Of a stretch of DNA of 64,000 nt, positions 34,260-43,259 are shown piece after piece. The position numbers and the translations under genes are program-made. Location of the stretch: contig NZ_FRBX01000007.1 of NCBI RefSeq assembly GCF_900142715.1, positions 62,001 to 126,000 of the forward strand. The letters run 5' to 3'. Origin of the DNA: Flavobacterium pectinovorum (GTDB lineage: Bacteria; Bacteroidota; Bacteroidia; Flavobacteriales; Flavobacteriaceae). The notes below the pieces were generated by a model. It did not search any database and was not told the DNA's origin. It worked only from the letters and a program-made list of their open reading frames with translations. Each line of letters opens with the position of its first letter. Within the stretch, counting starts at the first letter, position 1.

Positions 34260-35561
34260 TCATAAAGTACAATGCAATTCTTTTTGTTTGTGTTTTAATG
34301 CTACAGAACTTTGATCAAAACTTTCAGTGACCGGGATATAGATATTAAAACTAACTCCTTTATTTAAATTTCCATCAGCAAATATAATCCCATTATGATT
34401 CTCTACAATTTTTTTGACGATAGCCAAACCAATTCCTGTTCCTAAATATTCCTCGCTATGATGAAGTCTTTGAAATATAACAAAAATATTCTCGTTGTAT
34501 TGGGCATCAAAACCAATTCCATTGTCCTGAAAATTAAGGTTCCAGTAATCACATATCTGCGGACTATGGGGCAGATTAAGAAGCCTGAAATCTTCATTTT
34601 TTAGAATACTGGATTGTATAGTAATTTGGGGTGGAATCTCAGGTATTGAGAATTTTAGCGAGTTGCTCATTAAATTATAGATAAGCTGGCGAAATTGGAA
34701 AGCTATTATATTTACCGGCATTAATCCGTTTATTTTAAAAACAGCTTTTTTTTGCTGAATTATATCTGTAAGTTCTGATTTTACATCTTCAATGATATCC
34801 TCTAAATCGCTTATTTCATAATGATGATCTGTAGTACTGACTCTTGAAAAGTCCATCAAATCTTCAATGAGCTGTCTCATTCTGGTTGCCGCGACATGTA
34901 TGCGTTTTAAATTATTTTTTCCTTGCTCTGTAATGTTATTCATTTCTTTTTCCATCATTATTGAAATGAAAATCTGAATTTTTCGAAGTGGTTCCTGAAG
35001 GTCATGACTTGAAATAAAATTGAAAGCAAGCAGTTCTTTATTTGCATTGAGCAGTTCAATAGCCCTTTTTTCTTTTTCAGCATTTTGAAATTCCAATTCC
35101 TGATTAGCCAATAGTAGTGCAGCAGTTTGAATTTTTAGTTTCTGCAGCAAATCTTCTTTTTCAATTAATTCCTCGGCTTCTTTGAGCGCACGGCTTATCT
35201 TTTGCAGTAAGGATGAGAAATTATTTTTAGAGACATAATCTGTTACACCTTCTTTTATAAGCATTACAGCATTTTCTTCTCCAATGGTACCTGAAATTAT
35301 TATAAAAGGAATATTAAGGTTTTTGTCTTTTATAATTTTAAAGGCAGAAACAGCATCAAATGACGGAAGAGAATAGTCTGATAATATAATATCGGGTAAA
35401 AAGTTTTCGAGGGAATCTTCAAATGATTTTCTTGATTCAACGATTTTTGAGACAAACGATAATCCTGATTTTGTTAGATGGCGTACGAGTAAATCCGCAT
35501 CAGCAGTATTGTCTTCTAATATCAATATTTTAATATCTTCTTTTATGTGATATGGAATCAT
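34260..35561 (-). CDS. Receiver-histidine kinase protein (REC-HisKA-HATPase)
   Basis: A 433-aa soluble protein. Receiver domain at 10-125 with D62 ('IILSDYSLPS') and 'ISGTIGEENAV'. A coiled coil (~130-180) carries one copy of the 'EKEKRA-ELLNANKEL' unit that is repeated in the neighbouring kinase. The HisKA box has H186 in 'SSHDLQEPLRKI', and the HATPase domain shows 'LMSNSLKFS', 'DNGIGFD' and 'GTGIGLAIVKKIV'. Such N-terminal-REC kinases relay phosphate from another kinase. It is the last gene of a three-gene minus-strand set (kinase, receiver, this). No DNA-binding output is present. Confidence 0.9.
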   Translation of the reverse strand: MIPYHIKEDIKILILEDNTADADLLVRHLTKSGLSFVSKIVESRKSFEDSLENFLPDIILSDYSLPSFDAVSAFKIIKDKNLNIPFIIISGTIGEENAVMLIKEGVTDYVSKNNFSSLLQKISRALKEAEELIEKEDLLQKLKIQTAALLLANQELEFQNAEKEKRAIELLNANKELLAFNFISSHDLQEPLRKIQIFISIMMEKEMNNITEQGKNNLKRIHVAATRMRQLIEDLMDFSRVSTTDHHYEISDLEDIIEDVKSELTDIIQQKKAVFKINGLMPVNIIAFQFRQLIYNLMSNSLKFSIPEIPPQITIQSSILKNEDFRLLNLPHSPQICDYWNLNFQDNGIGFDAQYNENIFVIFQRLHHSEEYLGTGIGLAIVKKIVENHNGIIFADGNLNKGVSFNIYIPVTESFDQSSVALKHKQKELHCTL

Positions 35562-35594
35562 AATTTTAGATTAAATAAATCGTTTGCTTTAAAT

Positions 35595-36035
35595 TTATGT
35601 AGCAGGCTGGCTAAGAATCATCCAGTACATTCCCATTTCTTTTATGGCATTAAAAAAATTATTGCTGTCAACAGGTTTTACTATATAACTGTTGGCACCA
35701 AGGCTGTAGCATTTTGCTATATCAGGATCTTCCTGTGAAGAGGTCAGTATAACCACCGGAATTGATTTAAGACCAGGATCACTTTTAACTTTTTCCAATA
35801 CCTGAATCCCTGACATTTTTGGCATTTTTAAATCTAAGAGAAAAAGTTTTGGATATGCTTTTGGATTTCTTTCGGCATAAATTCCTCTGCAGTATATAAA
35901 ATCGAGCGCCTCAGCTCCATCCTTAACATGCAAGAGTTTGTTTGTAAAACCACTTTTATTTAATGCGCGTATTGTTAATAAAGCATCTTCCATGCTGTCT
36001 TCGGCAAATAAAATTTCAATATCGTCGTAATTCAT
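35595..36035 (-). CDS. Stand-alone receiver protein (Rcp1-like response regulator)
   Basis: A 146-aa single receiver domain with acidic pair 'FAEDSMED', phospho-acceptor D68 ('LFLLDLKMPKMSG'), 'VILTSSQEDPD' and K-P in 'YIVKPVDS'. This is the Rcp1/CheY-like form that commonly accompanies PAS- or phytochrome-type kinases. It lies 11 bp after the PAS kinase gene and 33 bp before the REC-kinase gene, so all three are probably one transcript and one phosphorelay. Confidence 0.92.
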   Translation of the reverse strand: MNYDDIEILFAEDSMEDALLTIRALNKSGFTNKLLHVKDGAEALDFIYCRGIYAERNPKAYPKLFLLDLKMPKMSGIQVLEKVKSDPGLKSIPVVILTSSQEDPDIAKCYSLGANSYIVKPVDSNNFFNAIKEMGMYWMILSQPAT

Positions 36036-36046
36036 TTTTATATTTT

Positions 36047-37780
36047 TTAATGTTTAATATCAGGCAGGCTAAAGTAAAATTTAGCGCCCTCGTCTAGTTT
36101 TGATTCCGCCCATACAGTTCCGTGGTGGCGGTTTACTATTTTTTGCACAATTGCCAGGCCAATGCCCGTTCCGGAAAATTCTTCCTGAGAATGAAGGCGC
36201 TGAAAAACACCAAATAATTTGTCATAATATTCCATATCAAAGCCAGCGCCCCAATCCTTTATGCTATAGATAATTTTATTATTTTTTGATGTTGAAGTTA
36301 TTTTAATACGGGTTTCAGGTTTATGTTTTGAATATTTTATTGCATTTGAAATTAAGTTGACCCATACCTGTTTAATAAGTGAGGGATCACCATTTGCAGG
36401 AGCAAGCTCATCAAGTTCAAATATTGGATTGTTTTCGTCTTTTTCTATCGCTATGTCGCTAATGACTCCGTTTACTAATGCTGTCATATTTATATTGGCA
36501 GAAGATACCTGTTTACGTCCTAATTTGCTAAATGCCAGTAAGTCATCTATTAGTACTCCCATTTTATTGGAGTTTTTAATTATGGCATTGAACATGTTTT
36601 TCCCATCTTCATCAATTAAATCAATATGGTCTTCTATTAAAATTTGGGTATAACCATTAATGGCACGTATAGGAGCCCGAAGATCATGAGAAACTGAATA
36701 AGAGAAGGATTCCAGCTCTTCCTGGGCTTTTTTAAGCTCATCGTATGCAAGGGTTAGTTCTTTGCTTCGTTTTTCCTGATAAGCAAGTTCTCTGTTTTTT
36801 ACAATCAATTCGGCAGCACGTTTTTGCTTTTCAACTTTTCTTTTCTCCTTCAGAATATTTTCGGCAGCCAGTTTTTTATTGGCAATGATCAATTCAGCGG
36901 CACGTTTTTCTTTTTCTTTGCTTTGTATGGCAAGTTCTTTATTGGCTATAATTAATTCCTTTGCCCTTTGTTCTTTTTGTTCGTTTTGAAATTTCAGTTC
37001 CTTATTGGCAATTACCAGTTCTGCAGCACGTTTTTCCTTTTCCTTACTTTGTATAGCAAGTTCTTTATTGGCAATAATTAGTTCCTTAGCCCTTTGTTCT
37101 TTTTGTTCGTTTTGAAATTTTAGTTCCTTATTGGCAATTATCAATTCCGCTGCACGTTTTTCTTTTTCTTCATTCTGAAAAGCAAGTTCTTTATTAGCGA
37201 TGGCCAATTCAGAGGCACGTTTTTCCTTTTCCTGTGCCTGTACCGCCAGCTGTAAAAATTGGTTTTTCGAAAGAGTAATGTCTGTAGCTAATTTTAAGAT
37301 TTTATAAGGCTTGCCCATAATATCCAGGATGGGATTGTAACTTCCTAAAAGCCATATTAATTTTCCGTTTTTGGCTACCCTGATAAATTCATCTTTTTGA
37401 TAAATCCCTTTTTTTAGATTGCTCCAAAACAATTGATAGGCATTGGATTGTGAATATGCAGGATCAACTAAAAGACGATGATGTTTTCCTAACAAATCGG
37501 CCTCATTGTAATCCATAATTTCCAGAAAATTTTTATTTACACTAAGGATATTTCCATCAAGATCAAACTCTATTGATGCATTTGAAGTATCAATAGCATT
37601 AACATGATTGTTTAACTGCTGTTCTTTTGCTTTTAGCAGCTCCTTAAGGTTTTGGTTTTCTACTGTTAGATTTTTGTTATTTTCAAAGGAAGTGTTTTGA
37701 TCGTTTTCTTTTTCATGAAAAGATATTTGATCTGAGAAAAGGACTGTTTCCTTTTTGTCATTTTTTTCTTGGATATTCAT
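36047..37780 (-). CDS. PAS-domain histidine kinase with long repetitive coiled-coil linker
   Basis: A 577-aa soluble kinase. ATG at 37780 ('MNIQEKNDKK') is preferred to the GTG at 37834. A PAS/PAC domain covers about residues 62-172 ('IEFDLDGNILSVNKNF', 'VAKNGKLIWL'). Residues ~183-337 are a coiled coil of 21-residue units (three heptads) such as 'EKEKRAAELIIANKELAFQN', repeated about six to seven times. HisKA follows with H365 ('SVSHDLRAPIRAINGY') and a HATPase ('NLISNAIKYS', 'GAGFDMEYYD', 'GTGIGLAIVQKIV'). No membrane segment or cofactor-binding motif is evident, so the signal is probably cytosolic. Confidence 0.92.
   Translation of the reverse strand: MNIQEKNDKKETVLFSDQISFHEKENDQNTSFENNKNLTVENQNLKELLKAKEQQLNNHVNAIDTSNASIEFDLDGNILSVNKNFLEIMDYNEADLLGKHHRLLVDPAYSQSNAYQLFWSNLKKGIYQKDEFIRVAKNGKLIWLLGSYNPILDIMGKPYKILKLATDITLSKNQFLQLAVQAQEKEKRASELAIANKELAFQNEEKEKRAAELIIANKELKFQNEQKEQRAKELIIANKELAIQSKEKEKRAAELVIANKELKFQNEQKEQRAKELIIANKELAIQSKEKEKRAAELIIANKKLAAENILKEKRKVEKQKRAAELIVKNRELAYQEKRSKELTLAYDELKKAQEELESFSYSVSHDLRAPIRAINGYTQILIEDHIDLIDEDGKNMFNAIIKNSNKMGVLIDDLLAFSKLGRKQVSSANINMTALVNGVISDIAIEKDENNPIFELDELAPANGDPSLIKQVWVNLISNAIKYSKHKPETRIKITSTSKNNKIIYSIKDWGAGFDMEYYDKLFGVFQRLHSQEEFSGTGIGLAIVQKIVNRHHGTVWAESKLDEGAKFYFSLPDIKH
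36900..37151 (-). repeat. Two tandem 126-bp repeats inside the kinase coiled coil
   Basis: 36900-37025 and 37026-37151 encode nearly the same 42 residues. They differ at scattered bases, mostly synonymous. Each is two 63-bp units, and further diverged units extend over 36845-37234. Confidence 0.9.
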
Positions 37781-38083
37781 ATAATGCGAAGTTATATTTG
37801 GAAAAATAATGGCAATAATTTGCTGGAAAAGCACCTATATTTTAGTAATTATTAGAACGGATACCTAAAAATAATTTTAGGATTATAAACGAATATAGCG
37901 AAATTAAGTGATTTAACACTTACTTATTTCTATTATTTATAGGATAAAGTAAGTACTGTAAAATAAAATGTAATAAACGATGCACCTTAACGGCTATTTT
38001 AATTAAATAGTTATTCTTTTTATTCCAGGATGAATGTATAGTTAAATTAAGTACCTTTCTCACAAATAAATATAAATGAATTT

Positions 38084-38509
38084 ATGAATAAAGGCGGACC
38101 AATAATTATTATAGAAGATGACCAGGATGACCAGGAAATTCTGGGGTTGGTATTTAAGGAACTTAATTATAAGAACGAAATCATTTTTTTTGGTGATGGA
38201 GAATTGGCACTTGATTATTTAACCGCAACGGCGGTTGAGCCCTTTATTATTTTCTCAGACATTAATATGCCAAAATTAAATGGAATAGAGTTACGTTCAA
38301 AAGTTCACGAAAATGAAGATTTGAGAATGAAATCGATTCCATATTTATTTTTTAGTACTGGTGCCGAACAGCAGCATGTTGTTGAAGCTTATTCAAAATC
38401 TGTACAGGGCTTTTTTATAAAGCCTTTTGATTTTACAGAAATGAAAGACCTGATAAAAAGCATTGTAGAATATTGGCAGAAATGTGTTTCGCCAAATTAT
38501 ATAAAATAA
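38084..38509 (+). CDS. Stand-alone receiver protein
   Basis: A 141-aa single receiver domain: 'IIIEDDQDDQEIL' acidic pocket, D59 in 'IIFSDINMPKLNG', 'FFSTGAEQQHV' and 'FIKPFDFTE' with the conserved lysine. It has no output domain. It is divergent from the PAS kinase group with about 300 bp between and may be another partner in that phosphorelay. Confidence 0.9.
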   Translation: MNKGGPIIIIEDDQDDQEILGLVFKELNYKNEIIFFGDGELALDYLTATAVEPFIIFSDINMPKLNGIELRSKVHENEDLRMKSIPYLFFSTGAEQQHVVEAYSKSVQGFFIKPFDFTEMKDLIKSIVEYWQKCVSPNYIK

Positions 38510-38931
38510 AGAATAACGAATATGTTTTTATTAAGGTGTTGCAGAAAAAAAACATTAAAAGAAACTGGATTTTTTTAGATCGGAAGCGTTTGATTTTTAA
38601 AATACAATCTTCTTTTTTTGTTTAAAGTTATTTGAAGCAATAAATGCCCCTTTCCAAACACCCAATATCCTTAGTTTCTTGGCTAAACAGTAGCCTCATT
38701 TATTTATTAGCAGATCAGACGATAATATTTAAGTTTTAAAGAAGAATATACGATTTGAATTTTTTATTTACTGGTTTGCATACACGAAATAAAAGTTTAA
38801 TTTTACCTTATTATATATCGCCTTCCCGCTTGTCAGCGAAAAATAATCCTTCCTAATTATTTTGACAGGTTGTTGGTCTAAGAAGGTGTTTTTTTGAAAA
38901 CTCATTTTTCATCTGTATAAACTCATTATTC
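38510..38931. other. Intergenic region, 422 bp, before the fructan-type PUL
   Basis: AT-rich spacer without a recognisable gene, exact promoter box or T-tailed hairpin. It presumably holds the promoter of the HTCS gene. Confidence 0.45.
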
Positions 38932-41670
38932 ATGTATTCATTTATAAAATATATTTTGATGCTTTTTTTAGCATCATTAAGTTTAGTTTCCTGTAAGCAA
39001 AAACAAGGTGATAAAATCAAAGTTGGATTTTCTCAGGCCATGACTACCGATGATTGGCGCAAGCAAATGAACAGCTCTATAAAAATTGAAGCTTCACTGC
39101 AGCCTGAAGTAGAATTAAAAATTAGTGATGCCAATAATAATATCGAGAAACAGATTGATGATATCGAAAGATTCATCTCTAATAAAGTAGATGTTATTAT
39201 TGTATCTCCAATTCAATCAAAACCCCTAACTGCCGTAGTCGAAAAATCTATAAAAGCAGGAATCCCGGTTCTTGTTGTAGACAGAAAAATTGATGGTGAA
39301 AAATACACGGCTTATCTTGGAGCTGATAATATTGAAATTGGGAGAATTGCGGGCCGTTATATAGTTTCACACAGTAAAGGTTCCGGCAAAATTATCGAAA
39401 TTACAGGAGCAATTGGTTCTTCGCCAGCATACGAGCGCAGTTTGGGATTTGGACAAATAATAAAGGAGAACAAGCGCATAAAAATCGAAAATACGATTCA
39501 TGGTGATTGGGAGGGAGAATCGGTAAAAGAACCTTTAAAAGCAATTCTGTTAAGCAATCCCAATATTGAATACATTTTTTCTCATAACGATAGAATGGCT
39601 CTTAGCGCCTGGGAAACGGCTAAAACCGTAGGGCTCGAAAAGAAAATTAAATTTATTGGTGTAGATGGACTGAATACCGTTAATGGCGGTATAGAATTGG
39701 TGAAAAGCGGCGTTTTAGACGGTACCATTTTATATCCTACAGGAGGAAATGAGGCATTAAAATTGGCGTTAAAAATGTACAATAAAGAACCAATTGCAAA
39801 AAACAATATTCTCAATACCATTGTAATAGACAAGAACAATGCTGAAATTATCGAAAATCAAATGGATAAAGTCGATCAGCAGCAGGCCGTTATCGATTCG
39901 CAGCAAGGAGCTATAAAAGTTCAGGAAAAAGAATATGCTTCGCAGAACAATCTGGTTCGATTGCTCAGTTTCTTTTTGGTAATTATTTTGAGTTTAACGA
40001 TTTACAGTATTTATTCGACTATTTCTATTTCAAGAAAGAAAAAACAACTCGAGAGAATTAATCAAACGGTAATTGATCAGAATAATGAAATTCAGGAAAT
40101 GGCACAAATTGCCCAAAAAAGCAATGAGGCAAAATTGAATTTCTTTACCGGGCTTTCGCATGAATTTAAAACGCCCATAACTTTGATTATGAGTTATGTA
40201 GAATCGTTAATCGAAAATGAAAAAATCAAAGGGACCACGCTTGTTGATGAGGTAAAACTAATTCATAAAAACTCAAACAGATTACTTCGATTAATAAATC
40301 AATTGCTGGATTTTAGAAAAATTGAAGAGCAAAAATTTACATTAAGAGCTTCAAATACTAAAATCTATGATTTTACAAATGAAGTAATGACCAACTTTAA
40401 AGGCGAAGCTGCCCGCAGAAATATTGATTTTCAGCTTAGCTGTAAAAATAAAAATCTGGAATTGTTTATCGATAGAGGATTGATGGATAAAGTGTATTTC
40501 AATTTGCTTTCTAATGCCTTTAAATTTACACCCGATAACGGAAAAATTAGTATTTCGATTGTAGAAAATCAGGACAATACCGTTAAAATTAGTTTTAAAG
40601 ATTCTGGAATTGGAATACCTGAAAATGAATTATCGAATGTTTTTAATCCTTTTTTCAGGGCTTCAAACAATAATAAAAACAGTTCAGGAATTGGGCTTCA
40701 TCTTTCAAAAGAATTTGTGCTTTTGCATCACGGAACAATCGAATTAAAATCAAAACAAGGAAGCGAATTTGTAATTACTTTATTAAAAGGAATCAGTCAT
40801 TTACAGCCTTCTGAAATGATTAATAAAGGGGAGAATCTGGATGTAACGCCAAATTTAATATCAGATAATTTAGATATCGAAACGGAGTTAAACATAGTAA
40901 ATGTAGTTTCTGAATCAGAAAAACATACGCTTTTGGTTATAGAAGACAATATCGATTTGGTCGCATTTTTAAAAGCTAAATTATCGAATGAATATGTAGT
41001 TCATACTTCCGACGGAAGTGATGCCATCGAAAAAGCAATGGAAATTGTTCCTGACATCATTATTTGCGACATTAATCTCGTAGACAAAGACGGTTATGAA
41101 ATTAGTAAAGAGTTGAAAAAGGATTTGCGTTCGTCTCATATTCCAATTATAATTTTAACCGCGCAAAGTGATAAGGAATCTACTTTGAAAGGTTTGCAAA
41201 GCGGAGTAGATCAATATCTTACAAAACCTTTTAGTCTTTCTATTCTAAAACAATCCATTTCTGGTTTGCTTTTCAACAGAGAAAAACTTCGTTATTACTA
41301 CACCAATAATATTTATCGCATTGAGCCTGAGTCTAAATTTGGCAATCAGGAACAGTCATTTATTACTAAAATGAATGATATTATTAAAAGAAATGTTGAA
41401 AATCCCAAATTCTCGGTTGAAGATTTAGCCGATAAACTTGGAGTATCGCGAGTACAGCTTTATCGGAAAGTAAAAGCGATTATCGGAATTAATATCAGCG
41501 ATCATATTAATAATGTAAAATTGGAGAAAGCAGCAGAGCTTTTAAAGTCAAATGATATGAATATTTCTGAAATTGCATACTCACTTGGGTTCTCTTCTCC
41601 AAACTATTTTTCTACAGCTTTTAAGAATAAATTTGGAATTTCACCAAAGGAATACAAATCTTCGAATTAA
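38932..41670 (+). CDS. Hybrid two-component system regulator with periplasmic-binding sensor (fructan-PUL type)
   Basis: A 912-aa one-protein phosphorelay. Residues ~27-310 are a LacI/ribose-binding-type sensor ('VGFSQAMTTDDWRKQM', 'VVDRKIDGEKY', 'GDWEGES', 'GVDGLNTVNGG'). A membrane helix spans ~341-362. HisKA has H410 ('GLSHEFKTPITLI'), then HATPase ('NLLSNAFKF', 'GIGLHLSKEF'), a receiver with D713 ('IIICDINLVDKDGYE') and a C-terminal AraC domain ('DKLGVSRVQLYRKVKA'). This layout is that of the Bacteroides fructan regulator BT1754, which binds fructose. The N-terminus reads as a lipobox ('SLVSC', C21), odd for a protein anchored by a later helix. It probably activates the downstream MFS-GH32-SusC-SusD genes. 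Confidence 0.93.
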   Translation: MYSFIKYILMLFLASLSLVSCKQKQGDKIKVGFSQAMTTDDWRKQMNSSIKIEASLQPEVELKISDANNNIEKQIDDIERFISNKVDVIIVSPIQSKPLTAVVEKSIKAGIPVLVVDRKIDGEKYTAYLGADNIEIGRIAGRYIVSHSKGSGKIIEITGAIGSSPAYERSLGFGQIIKENKRIKIENTIHGDWEGESVKEPLKAILLSNPNIEYIFSHNDRMALSAWETAKTVGLEKKIKFIGVDGLNTVNGGIELVKSGVLDGTILYPTGGNEALKLALKMYNKEPIAKNNILNTIVIDKNNAEIIENQMDKVDQQQAVIDSQQGAIKVQEKEYASQNNLVRLLSFFLVIILSLTIYSIYSTISISRKKKQLERINQTVIDQNNEIQEMAQIAQKSNEAKLNFFTGLSHEFKTPITLIMSYVESLIENEKIKGTTLVDEVKLIHKNSNRLLRLINQLLDFRKIEEQKFTLRASNTKIYDFTNEVMTNFKGEAARRNIDFQLSCKNKNLELFIDRGLMDKVYFNLLSNAFKFTPDNGKISISIVENQDNTVKISFKDSGIGIPENELSNVFNPFFRASNNNKNSSGIGLHLSKEFVLLHHGTIELKSKQGSEFVITLLKGISHLQPSEMINKGENLDVTPNLISDNLDIETELNIVNVVSESEKHTLLVIEDNIDLVAFLKAKLSNEYVVHTSDGSDAIEKAMEIVPDIIICDINLVDKDGYEISKELKKDLRSSHIPIIILTAQSDKESTLKGLQSGVDQYLTKPFSLSILKQSISGLLFNREKLRYYYTNNIYRIEPESKFGNQEQSFITKMNDIIKRNVENPKFSVEDLADKLGVSRVQLYRKVKAIIGINISDHINNVKLEKAAELLKSNDMNISEIAYSLGFSSPNYFSTAFKNKFGISPKEYKSSN

Positions 41671-41674
41671 TAGT

Positions 41675-41713
41675 AGTTCAAAATTGATACAAAACACGTA
41701 TCAATTTTGAACT
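41675..41713. repeat. Perfect 16-bp inverted repeat after the HTCS gene
   Basis: AGTTCAAAATTGATAC and its exact complement, separated by 7 bases, beginning 5 bp after the HTCS stop. There is no T run, so it is either a poor terminator, an mRNA-stabilising hairpin or a binding site. Confidence 0.6.
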
Positions 41714-41767
41714 TAATGTAACAAAATCGAAACTACATGGTTTTCGTAAATAAATTTTAAATTGTGT

Positions 41768-41794
41768 AAAGCCTTGTAAATAAGGCTTTTTCTG
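41768..41794 (+). terminator. Terminator between HTCS and MFS genes
   Basis: AAAGCCTT-GTAAAT-AAGGCTTT followed by T's. It separates the regulator transcript from the transport/hydrolase operon. Confidence 0.8.
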
Positions 41795-41900
41795 TTTAAA
41801 TATCAATCTGTCAGTATTTATAGAATTAAATTGTAACATCATTAAAAATAAGTTGTTTTTTTTGCGGATATCTTAGCGATAAGTTTTTAATACATCTACA

Positions 41901-43259
41901 ATGAACAAGATATTAATTTGGTCTGTTACTGCTGCACTGGCAGGTTTTCTATTCGGTTTTGATACCGTAGTTATTTCTGGAGCTGATAAACAATTACAGC
42001 TTCTATGGCATTCTTCTGATGCTTTTCATGGATCTGTTGTTATGGCAATGGCACTTTGGGGAACTGTTGTAGGTGCTATTTTTGGAGGAATCCCAACTAA
42101 TAAAATAGGTCGTAAAAAAACACTATTCTGGATCGGGATTTTATATTTCATTTCGGCTGTAGGTGCTGCTTTTGCAAATGATCCATTTGTATTTGCTGCG
42201 TTCAGATTTATTGGAGGCTTGGGAGTTGGTGCTTCTACTATTGCTGCTCCGGCCTATGTTTCTGAAATTGCCCCGGCTGACAAACGTGGACGTTTGGTTG
42301 CTTTGTATCAGTTTAATATTGTACTGGGAATTTTGATTGCCTTTATCTCAAACTACTTTTTAAAAGATATTGGAGAAAATGCCTGGCGTTGGATGGTTGG
42401 AGTTCAGGCTATTCCATCTTTTATTTATATACTTTTTATACTTACAATTCCGGAAAGCCCAAGATGGTTATTGTCTAAAAACCGTGATGAAGAAGCGCGT
42501 AAAGTGCTTTTCAAAATTGATCCAACTGCAGATCTTAAAGATATCATGGACGATTCCAGAGAAAATGGTGTTACCAAACATGAAAACATCTTCATGAAAA
42601 AATACCGTTTTCCATTGATATTGGCTTTTTTAATTGCATTTTTTAATCAGTTCTCGGGAATCAATGCCTTTTTATATTATGCGCCAAGAATTTTTGAAGA
42701 AGCAGGTTTAGGACAAAACACCGCTTTATTAAGCAGTATCGGAATCGGGATTACCAATCTTATCTTTACTTTAATTGGTGTAGCATTAATTGACAAATTA
42801 GGAAGAAAGTTGTTAATGTACATTGGTTCAATCGGATATATTATTTCTTTAGGATTGGTATCTGCTGCATTTTATTTCAATTGGGGAGGATTATCTGTAC
42901 CTATTTTCCTTTTCTTATTTATTGCTTCTCACGCCATTGGTCAGGGAGCTGTAATCTGGGTTTTTATTTCAGAAATTTTTCCAAATCATATTCGTGCGTC
43001 GGGTCAGGCATTTGGAAGTTCAGTACATTGGGTTTTGGCAGCGATTATTCCATCTTTAATCCCAATGTTATTTTCAGAAATAGGCCCTGAAGTCGTATTC
43101 TTAATTTTTACGCTTATGATGGTCCTGCAATTACTGTTTGTCATTTTTCTAATGCCGGAAACGAAAGGAATATCATTAGAAGTTTTAAGTGAAAATCTAA
43201 CTAAAAAAAATATCAAAAACCATGAAATCAAAGAAACATCTACCGCTGACATTTTATAG
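41901..43259 (+). CDS. MFS sugar porter, probable fructose transporter
   Basis: A 452-aa inner membrane transporter with twelve helices. It carries the sugar porter family marks: 'GFLFGFDTVVISGA' in helix 1, 'NKIGRKKTL' after helix 2, 'PESPRWLL' after helix 6, 'FSGINAFLYYAP' in helix 7 and 'PETKGISLE' at the end. Next to GH32 and a fructokinase, in the same company as Bacteroides BT1758, it most likely moves fructose or sucrose into the cytoplasm. Its 3' end overlaps the GH32 start by 38 bp. Confidence 0.93.
   Translation: MNKILIWSVTAALAGFLFGFDTVVISGADKQLQLLWHSSDAFHGSVVMAMALWGTVVGAIFGGIPTNKIGRKKTLFWIGILYFISAVGAAFANDPFVFAAFRFIGGLGVGASTIAAPAYVSEIAPADKRGRLVALYQFNIVLGILIAFISNYFLKDIGENAWRWMVGVQAIPSFIYILFILTIPESPRWLLSKNRDEEARKVLFKIDPTADLKDIMDDSRENGVTKHENIFMKKYRFPLILAFLIAFFNQFSGINAFLYYAPRIFEEAGLGQNTALLSSIGIGITNLIFTLIGVALIDKLGRKLLMYIGSIGYIISLGLVSAAFYFNWGGLSVPIFLFLFIASHAIGQGAVIWVFISEIFPNHIRASGQAFGSSVHWVLAAIIPSLIPMLFSEIGPEVVFLIFTLMMVLQLLFVIFLMPETKGISLEVLSENLTKKNIKNHEIKETSTADIL

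Noticed and set aside
36900..37151. Tandem repeats considered as CRISPR or mobile-element repeats
   Set aside because: The repeats are contiguous, in frame and encode a regular heptad coiled coil; there are no spacers.
37781..37834. GTG start extending the PAS kinase by 18 residues
   Set aside because: The ATG at 37780 gives a normal charged N-terminus; the extension looks like translated AT-rich spacer.
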